Of a DNA stretch of 64,000 bases, positions 54,503-64,000 are shown piece by piece. Origin of the DNA: Membranipora membranacea (taxonomy: Eukaryota > Bryozoa > Gymnolaemata > Cheilostomatida > Membraniporidae); NCBI GenBank assembly GCA_914767715.1, contig OU612071.1:1798001-1862000 (forward strand), read 5' to 3'. The notes beneath the pieces are model-generated. The model was not told where the DNA came from. It ran no database searches and was given only the letters and a program-made list of their open reading frames with translations. The translations under genes were made by a program, and so were the position numbers. Within the stretch, counting starts at the first letter, position 1; the number at the start of each line of letters is the position of its first letter.

Positions 54503-57239
54503 ATGGATGGGTTGAAGATGGGAAGAACCAATGAGTTACTGGAACTGGCAGTACTTCTTGATGTGACCAGCACTTCCAAAGGTAAGTCCTGTTATAAAAT
54601 GGTTAGAATTGATTGAAAACAGTAGGCCTAGGTCACATCTAGGTGCTCCACTCACTGATTAGGCCTAGCTAGTACTTATCATGTATTAAGCTGTGTCAGG
54701 GTTAAACTTTCTTTTTGAACCTACCTTTGATCTCTCTCTCTCTCTCTCTGCGTATAGGCTTGACCAGTCTGCTTTCATCCTTTCATAGACAATGGTTGAC
54801 AGTGAGTAAGCGTTGTTATACTATCAGTGTGAGGCCCAAGCCTACTCAGAGAAAGTAAAGTCAGAGAGTTTTTCCGGCTTGTCTTTTCACAGCCAAAATC
54901 TTTATTTTAGATTAACTTGAATATGCAATCAACTGTCTGTAAGACCACAATATGTGAAAAGCAGTTGCTTCACCTCTTTCTTCTTGAAAAGCTGGAAGCT
55001 AATTATCCCATTGGTTTTTTGGTTGTTGGTTGATTGTGAAACATTACGCATGCATGAATCATGTTTTCTCAATATTAAAAAATTGCTTCCCGAGTCTTCT
55101 AGCTCGGATCAGATCTTAGATGGAAATGAGAAAAGTATGATAAGCTAGATATAGGCCTACATACTTTCCTCTCAACAACCTTCATTACCATTCTCATGTT
55201 TGAATTCATTATGGTAATTTGGCTAACATAATAAGTTTTTTTCTGCTTTTAGTTGGCAAGGAACCTAGCTATGGCTGTCACCTATGATTGGAGCAGGATG
55301 TGGATTGTTGACAACCCTGGCCTTGAATGGAGAACTGACGGCCTCAAAGTCGTTATCACTAGCCCTAAGGAGGTGACTATTATTGTTATAGACTTGGTCC
55401 TGCTATTCATTCTATCACATTGTAAAGTAACATAGCTTCACTGTTATTTGCCAGTCGGATACATTTGAATTATTGGTCCTGATCAGCTATTTGTTTTTCC
55501 CTCTTTACCTCCTAATAGTGATCTTCAAACTAAATGGGTGTAAGACCTTGAGCAAGTTACTTCACGGATAAAAAAGTGTTTCAATCGTCACTACAGTTTG
55601 ACTGATGAGACCAGCTTATCTTTAGCATTGATGCCAATCCATATCCAGTCTTATTGTTCCCATATCAGCGTTTGCATTTGGTCTCATATGCAAATTATTC
55701 TTTTCATGGATAAAAAACATCTCATTCTCAGTTCAATTTCAAACAATGAGACCAGCTTCCTTCATAGCGTTGACTACAAAACACTGTTTTTAGCGTTATT
55801 TCCTTAGCGTGGCAATTTTTTTAATGTAAATGTACTGCATTATGGATGATTGGAAATTATTGGCTTAAATGTAAAGTGTCTTTATCGAATCAGTTTTATG
55901 CGTATAAGACAATATGTATTGTGAAATTAGAGTTCCCCCTTTTTTTGCAGTTTTGGCTGGAATCGGAACACGTGGAAGGGAAGCACACTGCCGAGGGAAA
56001 CAAGATCAGATTACTCTGCTGATGAATCAGATGACAGGAAAAGGTTAGCATCTATGTTAACTATGTACATTATAGTAAAATATGATACGTGGCAAATCCT
56101 AATAATTGAGCGTCTAAAACAGTGGCACTAGATGCAACTAAAAAGAATTGGGTGCTTTTCTTGTCTATTAAATTTCTCTGGACCTAACCATTTTCAATTT
56201 TCTGTTTGGTTTTAAGTAATCAATATGTATGAGTGTATGTTATGACCGTGGCTACTACATTTGATGCGCTAGAGTCATTGAGCACACTGATCACGTGATA
56301 TACTATTGCATGTATATCTCTGATCGATAGAGGACAAATTCACTTAGTAGTAGTACTATCACAAGGAATTTTGTGTGACGACCTGTGTTCAATTTTATTA
56401 ATAAGTGCTGGGTACATGTAGCAGTACCTAACATGTTAGGTTCTGCTACATGTTAGGTACTGCTACTAAATTGACTCTGACGATCAGAGATACACATGTT
56501 AATAGTGTAATCGATGTCAGTGGGCTCATTGAGTGCATCAGGTTTAGGCTCTGTGCTAAGCTATCGTTTGTGATATACTCACAGTCGTTTTGAATTGTAC
56601 ATCCCTCAAGAATGGTTTATTATAATGAGTGTGTTGTTTTGCCGCCCAGGACTAATAATACCGGAGGTCGACTGTGTGTTTGCACTCCCCACATGCAGTA
56701 AAGAGATCCCCCTCTGCCTTCAATAAAAAGAGTAGCCAGTATTCCGGCGGGTAAGTGTATAGGGTGCGGCTTGAGTACCATGGGTTCCTGTACCTGTACC
56801 GCAATAACGACTTAAACTTAATAACCATGTCATGATAGCATGATTCTGACAGTGCTTTACTTATGTTGTAGATCCTTCAGACATCATTAGAGCAGTGATG
56901 AAAAGAATGCGAGTCAACAAAGTGGATGGTGCCCTCAAGCAGATAATGGTTTTGAAGGACCCTCTAACCGCCGCCGCCAACAACACAGGAGGGGTTATTG
57001 CAGCTCACCACGAGGGCAAGATTTTTATCTGTGTGCATGGTGGTTTTTCTCTAGAAATAGGTAGTCTGTGTGAGGTACTTAGTATCTACCCCCTCATGCA
57101 TTATATTCTGCCCATAGAGATGCCATGTTCAACCTTCGTGAAATTTCTCGCCCAGGTTATGGATGTTAAGGGCGAGGACGGAAAGTCCTACAAACTCAGT
57201 AAAACTCAGCACGAGCTGATTAGCAAATATACATGCTGA
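54503..57239 (+). CDS. Unrecognised multi-exon gene inside the CACACAG element
   Basis: Probable exons: 54503-54581 (MDGLKMGRTNELLELAVLLD), 54759-54802 (GLTSLLSSFHRQWLT), 55254-55372 (MAVTYDWSRMWIVDNPGLEW), 55951-56045 (NRNTWKGSTLPRETRSDYSA, if that frame is right) and about 56873-57239. The last exon encodes about 120 residues (DIIRAVMKRMRVNKVDGALK ... FICVHGGFSLEIGSL ... KLSKTQHELISKYTC) and ends at TGA 57237-57239. The phase between the third, fourth and fifth exons is not fully settled. I recognise no family and see no DDE triad. It could be the element's transposase of an unfamiliar type, an accessory protein, or a captured host gene. ATG 54503 has a good context and precedes a GTAAGT donor. 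Confidence 0.45.
54730..54749. repeat. (TC)n microsatellite
   Basis: About ten TC units, lying as the pyrimidine tract just before the acceptor of the second exon of the unknown gene. Confidence 0.95.
56418..56466. repeat. Hairpin with 19-bp perfect arms
   Basis: GTAGCAGTACCTAACATGT at 56418-56436 is perfectly inverted at 56448-56466 with an 11-base loop. Confidence 0.92.
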
Positions 57240-58002
57240 ATTTTGTGTAGATTATTTCTCATCTCTTAACATTGTCTGACATTATTATTCATTTTACCTG
57301 ATCTCTTTTCCCATCTTATTGCCCTTTTGCATACTTAAGTGTTGTATTACCTTCCTTATCCTGTTTTATAACGCATAACTCTCGGTTTATATTGCACTTA
57401 ATACTCAGTCACTTTTCTCATATTTCCTACATATAGACCTATGCCTAAGTTTTTTTCGTTTTACCTGATATCTTCTTCCTCTTATTATCATTTTGCTTAC
57501 TAATGCACTTTTTTATCTTGTTCTGTCATATTTCATTACTTGTAACTCTCATTTTTTATATTACTCTTATTACAATTTCACTTTTCTCGTGAATCACATG
57601 CATATACCACTCCTAAGCTCTTTTTCAACTCAGTTGTGAATAGAAATAAAAGAATAAGAAAATATTTGGCTCTATTTCTTGATCGGACGTATCATTGAAT
57701 TTTCGGTGTTATAAGTGAGACTGATATTTTGGAAACAATCAATTTGAATCATCATAAATTGGCAAAGTAACGCTACCAAGATCAGTATGATCATCTTTGA
57801 AGCCTCACTCTCGTTACTGTAACAACTATTTAACGATATCGTAGCATTAGCATTATTTGAATGAATAGGCCTGAGAGGCCTGCAAGCCATTTGTTATCGT
57901 TACATTGATACAAATACTAGATCCTTTTGATCAGTTTATGACCCTGAATTGATCATATTTTGACGACTTCTTAGTTCCCCTATTTAACGACTGCCTATAG
58001 TT
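57240..58002. other. 3' region of the unknown gene and subterminal part of the element
   Basis: AT-rich, with AATAAA near 57647 that could end the transcript. ATCGTTA/TAACGA motifs appear at about 57832, 57894 and 57985. Confidence 0.45.
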
Positions 58003-58040
58003 AGAATTCGATCAAATTAACGAATGTATTTTCCTGTGTG
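58003..58040 (-). repeat. Right terminal inverted repeat of the CACACAG element
   Basis: Ends ...TTTTCCTGTGTG followed by TA and the LINE sequence CCCTACAAAA. Confidence 0.75.
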
Positions 58041-60260
58041 TACCCTACAAAAACCACCAAGGTCCGGGGCGACAAACCTTTCTGGATGAGCGACACACTA
58101 GACAAAGTAATCTGTGCCAAAAATGAAGCGTACCGTAAAGGCTGCCCATCGCACAATCCACTGAGAACAATCTGCCAATGACTCGTCAGACAAAACAAAA
58201 GAAAATTTGTCCGGGAAACCCTCAACAAAAGACAAAACACTAAAACCTGGTGGGACACTATAAAAAGCTGACAAACAAAACTAAACAACAACAATCATCA
58301 ACTAATGTGATTATCGACGACACCAAACTATCTGATGACACTTTCTGTAAAAATCTCAACTCTCACTATGTAGAAGTCGGGGGAATACGAGCTACCTCGA
58401 GCTCTGCATATGTAACTACTAACACCAACAAGCTAGACCATCTGAGTATAGGAGAAGTCAAACTCCTGATGAGAAAACAGGATATTTCAAAAGCTACATC
58501 AAATGAAGACTTCCCCACATGGATATCTAAGGAAGGCATATAAGATATAGCCATTCCACTACACAACATTATTAACTGTGCCCTGGATACCAACTCTTTT
58601 CCTGATATTTGGAAAAAGGCGCAAGTAGTACCAATCCCTAAAAACAAAACACCATCTACATACAAGGATTACTGGCCTATAAGCTTATTATTCCATCTCC
58701 GCAAACTACTGGAGGAAGTAATTATATCGAAAATGAAATCTCACCTAGCAGACGTACTTAACGCTAATCAATATGCCTACCAACAGAAACTCAGTACCAC
58801 CGATGCAATACTGTAGTTGATAGATGACTGGACATCCGTTCTGGACTCAAATACTAATGTGAAACTAATAAAAAATGCATGCCTTGACTTTTTTCAAAGC
58901 CCTCGATGGATGCAGCACCCCATACTGATATATAAAATGAAGCATCTGGGTTTTAACGCTAGTGTCATTGCCTTAGTTGAATTTTTTTGGAGTCAAGACA
59001 GCAATTTGTAAAATACTGTGATAACTTTTCTGACTACAAACCCATTCAAGTAGGTGCCCCTCAAGGAACTAGACTGGGCCCCATCCTTTGGCTGATTTAT
59101 GTTGCAGATTTAAAATCTTTTGATTATGATACAAAATTTATCAAATACAACCTTTTATAAGCCTATAAGTGGTCCATCCACTGAGAACATATCTGATGCA
59201 ATACTGTTAGGAAACACCTGGTCTGAGCAAAACAATATGATTTTGAATTCCAGCAAAACTGTGATACTGAATGTGGCTTTTACAAACAAATCTGTTATGC
59301 ACCTTGGTACAACCTATGGAGGTGATAATCTCTTTATCTCTCCCTCTGAGCATACCAAGTTTTTAGGCGTATTCATAGACAACACACTAACTTCCAGCAA
59401 TCATGTTGACTATATTATATCTAAATGCTCTCAACGATTATACTTGATGAGACTGCTGAAACGCATGGGCATGGATAGTGATGGCCTGAGAACCTTCAAT
59501 ATAGCTAAAATTAAGTCTATAATCTCCTACGCCTGCCCTGCATCGTATAATCTACTATCAGACACCGATAAAACACGACTAAAGGGGATCCAGCGCCCTG
59601 CTACTCGGGTTGTGCTGCCATTCTCTGACCACTACGAGCAGAGGCTGGACCATCTAGCACTGCCACCCAGCTCAACATTCCTGCACACCCCTTGCAGTGA
59701 AAAATTCACTGAAATAGCTGACGACGATAATCAACCCTTGAACTCTCTGCTTATAGAGCAAAAATAGCTAAATATGGCCCATCCAAGTGTAGAACAACCA
59801 AAAGACAAAATACCTTTTTTGAATTTTATATGCGATTTTTTAACTAATGCAGCTAAGACTCCTTTTATTCTTATTTTTTCCATGTATGTGCTGTACATTC
59901 GATGCTATCAACCAATCACAGTAATTGAGTTAAGTCATCAATGATCTGGTGATTTATCCTCTATGTTACTTTTGATGCTGTCGCTTGGTGTTTATGATGT
60001 CTCAATAATACGATGATGGCCTATATCCTAATAATTACACACCCTCAGTGTTCTTAAAATTCCTTGAAATGTGATCCAGGTCTTTGACAACGATATTGAT
60101 GCAAAAATGGTATGTAATAATAATGTAATAATGAATTGAGACAAAACTCAAGCAGACTGTGATTATTTTCCATCTGAAGATTACAAAGACTATAACTTTT
60201 GTTAGGGTATAATATACCAGGCACCTCAAGTGAGTCTTATCCTCTCAATAAAATTCCTGA
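58041..60260 (+). pseudogene. LINE copy 1, reverse transcriptase part and 3' end
   Basis: The frame continues from the 5' part across the insertion (PTKTTKVRGDKPFWMSDTLD). RT landmarks are FPDIWKKAQVVPIPKNK, LLEEVIISKMKSHLADVLNA and NQYAYQQKLSTTDAIL. After several breaks (58540-59110), where the catalytic region is scrambled, come TKFLGVFIDNTLTSSNHVDY and SQRLYLMRLLKRMG, up to 59767. Stops and frameshifts are numerous and no YADD survives. The segment 60085-60260, ending CAATAAAATT, matches 63840-64000 and is the 3' end of the family. This is the partner of 47865-49684. Confidence 0.82.
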
Positions 60261-61596
60261 TTATCTATCTGTTCATCTAAGAATCAAATGACACAAAAGA
60301 TTCAAACTCAGGTTGGCACTTTATATTCATGATGCTTTCTATGAAAATGGGTCAAATGAAAAAATTTGAAATGTCTGCGCTTAGCGAGAGACGATTGCTT
60401 GTGAAACTATTACACACACTGTCAAAGGAAACCTGTTGAATATTCTAGTCATTGGACTCATACAAATTTCCTTATTATTCTAGTTTGCCTGCTACAACAA
60501 TGAAAACCAATACAAGGATATTTTATCATCTCCGATGAAATACACAGGACAGATGCTCAATAAATTACAACATCCAACGCAATGGAAGGTACTATCTCTG
60601 CAAAAACAATGTAGACTATAGGCTGGAAGAGGCGGAGACCAGAAGAGGCATTACATTTATTGGCCATTATCCATACTTACGCTGACTATCGGATAAAAAT
60701 TCCCTTAATACTGTCACTATAACTGTACTAGAACAGACTATACTAGATAGTAGCACACCTGTGCATATAATTGTTTGCAAACTGAATACAAAAAAGTAAC
60801 AGATTGCTAAACTTGGTGCGACAGTTAAGTGCAGTAATAATACTGAAATGTATGAAGGATAAACTCACCATCAATACTTCTGACCTCTAATCTCTGTTCT
60901 CTCAGTAGTCGTAAGAAATAATCAATGACCAGTCGGTTCTATAAACGTGACCGTGAGCCTATCGATCCGATCTTTAGATCTTATAGATTGTTTGCCTTTA
61001 TATTACTTCCCTCGCTGTCTCTAGGTGTATAAATAAATTCTCACTAATAAATCACTGGACTGTCATCTAAGCGTTACACACGTATAATGTTCCAAGGACT
61101 CATTGACGTGTGATCCTGCCCTTTGACAAATTGATACACTAATGGCTTTTAGAACTGATGAAATGAACGGATGAAATGAACTGATGAAATGAACTGAAGA
61201 AATGAACTGATGAAATGAGACTAGACTCAATCAGATAATGACGATGACTTTTGTTCATTATATGTAATTTGCAAAGAACTAAATGTGCTCCATAGAAATT
61301 GAAGTTTGCTGAAGGTTTTGTTTACTGCGCGGGTAAAATATATCAGGCTTGCTTCCTTTCAAACTCCTTATTATCTATTATCTGTCAATCTGACATTTTT
61401 GCTATTCAGGTTCAATGAAAGGTGAAAGGCAAATATAAACCTTCAATTATGTAACACTTGCCTTAGATACGTTCAATTGTGAAAAAAGCAAAATTATTAT
61501 AATATGTGAACAGTAATCGGAAACCTTATTGGTCACTTTGCAAGATACAAAAGTGTATGTATCATTATGGGATACACTGAACAGGTGCTCTAAAGC
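60261..61596. other. Non-coding stretch, no gene seen
   Basis: Short chance frames only. A five-fold AACTGATGAAATG-type repeat lies at about 61155-61218. Upstream exons of the P-type transposase below might be expected here but none was recognised. Confidence 0.4.
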
Positions 61597-62449
61597 TTGC
61601 AATATCTAGACCTGTGTTACAACTTAGGACAGGACCATATAGAAACACTTTTTTCAAAGATCAGGTCTAGTGGAAGTTTTAACAACAACCCAAATGCTGT
61701 TCAATTCACTAGTGCTATGAAAGGACTCATGGTGAAAACTGAAGTTACTCCATCTGCGAGTGTCAACTGTCTGCAACACTACACTGCTTTGTCTCACTTC
61801 TGTGAAACAATCTACTACTGATGACGATGCGGATGTAGGTGATATGTGTGAGAAGCTGAATATTGGCTTGCAAGATATACCGATATCAGATATCGTGACA
61901 TTTATATCAATAAGTAATAATTCATACAGCCGTTCCAAGTGGGATAAAATCTGTTCATTAAATATTAAATTGTTTGCAGCCAGCAATTGCGTGAGATTGT
62001 GCTTAGCTATTTTTATCCTCAATTAAATTTGTCAAGTTATGTGTAGCCTATTACAAAAAATGGCTAATTCAACGCTGTCGAGTTGATATCAAAACTATCA
62101 AACTTTTTTTCCGCCCATTTAAACCCTTAATTTGTGTATTTTAGCTGGGTTTGTAGTGAGAACAGCCAAACTGAAATGTTCAGACTGCATAGATGGGATA
62201 GTATGAGCTAGGACAGACTTATACAAATCATCTTCTCTGATCGGCATTAAAGACAGAGGGGGCCTGGTACACCCCCGCAAACATATATCAAAGTGCATGA
62301 GGGTAGCTGAAACCACAATAAGACATTTTATCGACCATGAGGGAATGCTACCTAACTCATTTCAGAAGATTCTAATTTCTACTCTCACATATATCTCTGA
62401 AATCAAAGTGAACAATTCAAATGTACTGCTCATGCTAGCTGCACTGTAA
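61597..62449 (+). pseudogene. P-element-type transposase, C-terminal part
   Basis: The first block reads GQDHIETLFSKIRSSGSFNN, then NPNAVQFTSAMKGLM; the second, after a TTTTAG acceptor at 62143, reads GFVVRTAKLKCSDC and GIKDRGGLVHPRKH. These match the order in P-element/THAP9-like transposases (QDHLE.FF..IR..G..NNNP...F, then a G+VVR...C..C...DRGGL block). A frameshift near 61770 and a TGA near 62202 show decay. The THAP DNA-binding domain and N-terminal catalytic parts are absent. It would be the remnant of an unrelated DNA transposon. Confidence 0.75.
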
Positions 62450-62975
62450 GATCCCTGACTAAAAGATATATACAAATCAGACTCTATCATGAAACAAAAT
62501 CCCAACAGATCAAATCCAGTGACTTAATAAGGAGCAAACTTAATCAATTAGTGATATTAAGTCATGTGTAGTAGAATACTTTGGTTCTTCCTGCATGCCT
62601 CTCATAATTCTGCAGTTATATTCTTGTGAGTAGATGCATTATTTTCTACATTCATTGGAGGCCAAATTTTAAAATAAATTTGTCAAATGGAGAAAAAGTT
62701 ATTCCAAATAAATTTAGTCAAAGCAGTTCATTTTTATCCATAATCATTGCATTTATCAGCAATTATACTGATTTATGCTCGACTGCACTGCACCTCACAG
62801 TAACATAACGTCGCTGGGTTATTCCAATAATTAACTGTGACACATTGCTATATTATGAGCCAGTCCAGATTTCTCTATAACTTTATGGCAAACCCCTAAT
62901 GATTAAAAGAACTCTATCTCCCTTAAGTTTGCAAAGATGCCGATGCTGAATCATAGATAATTTTATCCTATTGTA
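62450..62975. other. Non-coding stretch, no gene seen
   Basis: AT-rich, only short frames. Confidence 0.45.
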
Positions 62976-64000
62976 AGCAGTTTTCAAGATAAGCCCAATT
63001 GAGCCTTTTTTTCCTGTGATCTGTTGGTTAAAAAGTACCTAACTGGAGAGAGGACCATTCCGAGCATAGGCTTAAATTCAACCTGCAGTTTGTATTATTC
63101 CTACTGCATGAAACTGATTCAGTGCATTCATTTCACTATCCCAGAAAACATCACGGAGGCATCCTGTCGTTCTATACACAAACTGCAGGTCACTTAATAA
63201 TTGGAAACTTGATGAATTAACTCTCTACACACACACCCATAAACCTATTATAATCTGCCTGACTGAGTCTTGGATTGATGATATTAAAGAACAATCTGAA
63301 AACATTAATGCATTCAATAGCTATTTCGGCAACTGTAAAAATCGCATTGGTGGAGGAGTTGCTATCTTCATCAATCAGAGTGTTACAACCAAAGTTATAG
63401 CCTCTCACTCAACCAAAACTGTGTCAGCACTCGGGGTCTTGACAAGTGTAGGACATCAAAAGCCATACATTGTATGCAGCATTTGTAATCTCCCTGGTGC
63501 AGACCAGGAGACAACACTAGAATATATCCAATCAACCATCCTCAAACTATCCAGACGACATGCGAACGCACAACTCTTAATATGTGGTGATTTCAACAGA
63601 CTGCCAATAGATGAACTCGCTACTCAATTTGGACTTTCAAATGTAGTTAATTCTAACACTCGAGGAGATGCCTTCATGCTAGATCTTATTCTGACTGACA
63701 TACCATCATACACATTCTGTGACAAACTGGCCCCGATCGCCAACAATGACCACTGTTGCATCCTGCTGCGGGGAGAGGGGAATCTACCAAGCCGCTATGT
63801 CAAAAGACAAAAGAGGCTTGTCATCCACCCGCACAAAATATTGATCCAAAAATTGTATGTAATAATAATGTAATAATGAATTGAGACAAAACTCAAACAG
63901 ACTGTGATTATTGTCCATCAGAAGATTACAAAGACTATAACTTTTGTTAGGGTGTAATATACCAGGCACCTCAAGTGAGTCTTATCCTTTCAATAAAATT
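62976..64000 (+). mobile_element. LINE copy 2, internally deleted
   Basis: It is composed of the 5' region (62976-63138, matching 47865-48022), the endonuclease frame (63157-63873) and the family 3' end (63840-64000, matching 60085-60260). The endonuclease frame is uninterrupted: LYTNCRSLNNWKLDELTL, ICLTESWIDD, GGGVAIFIN, LLICGDFNRLPIDEL and IANNDHCCILL. It lacks the region between 5' end and endonuclease (about 550 bases in copy 1) and all of RT. Such deletions leave a non-autonomous derivative that could still use family RT. It runs to the window edge. Confidence 0.85.

Larger units (their letters stand above)
49685..58040. mobile_element. 8,356-bp CACACAG transposon inserted in LINE copy 1
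   Basis: The left end CACACAGAAAAAT...CGTTAGTTTGA mirrors the right end CACACAGGAAAAT...CGTTAATTTGA (reverse complement), imperfect over about 35 bases. TA flanks both ends (49683-49684 and 58041-58042). Taking out the element and one TA restores the LINE frame as DNHYPTKTTKV. AACGAT/ATCGTTA motifs cluster within 250 bases of both ends, as transposase binding sites often do. TA duplication recalls Tc1/mariner, but the size and termini are unusual. It carries a multi-exon gene at 54503-57239 and no recognised transposase. Confidence 0.8.

Overview
This is a repeat-rich, AT-rich (by eye) stretch of an animal nuclear genome, most likely an invertebrate. Genes are split by GT-AG introns, and the mobile elements are metazoan types: Ty3/gypsy LTR elements, two kinds of LINE, FLYWCH/MULE and P-type DNA transposons, a tRNA-derived SINE and foldback elements. 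I cannot name the phylum from sequence alone. No CRISPR, rRNA or intact tRNA gene was seen.

Layout. 1-4.4 kb: decayed gypsy-type retroelement pieces on the minus strand (two gag copies and a glycoprotein-like stretch). 6.35-10.26 kb: a 3'-truncated Ty3/gypsy element on the plus strand (LTR, primer site, gag, protease, RT, RNase H, start of integrase). 10.75-25.1 kb: a minus-strand spliced gene whose exons join in phase to encode about 20 ankyrin repeats, a linker, a GlnD/DUF294-like nucleotidyltransferase domain and TPR repeats. Its large intron holds a 6.1-kb element with ~250-bp terminal inverted repeats and a 10-bp target duplication. Inside that lies a LINE with a restriction-like endonuclease, itself split by a second LINE. 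26.2-27.6 kb: a large minisatellite built on TTGGCC motifs.

30.5-40.4 kb: plus-strand exons that splice into one product, with a ubiquitin-specific protease (USP) domain, a long disordered spacer, a FLYWCH zinc finger and a MULE transposase core. Several lesions make this copy a pseudogene. A gypsy LTR fragment follows, then the C-terminal exons of a second MULE transposase (41.1-41.9 kb) with the same intron position. 42-45.3 kb: a 629-bp tandem duplication and a 1.7-kb foldback structure.

47.9-60.3 kb: a LINE (apurinic endonuclease plus RT) split by an 8,356-bp insertion (49685-58040) that has short terminal inverted repeats beginning CACACAG and a TA target duplication. Removing the insertion and one TA restores the LINE reading frame. 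The insertion carries an unrecognised multi-exon gene (54.5-57.2 kb). 61.6-62.45 kb: the C-terminal part of a P-element transposase. 62.98-64.0 kb: an internally deleted second copy of the same LINE.

The best candidates for something new are the USP-FLYWCH-MULE fusion, the ankyrin-nucleotidyltransferase-TPR gene and the large CACACAG element with its unknown gene. Exon joins were worked out by hand from splice consensus and reading phase and have no transcript support here.
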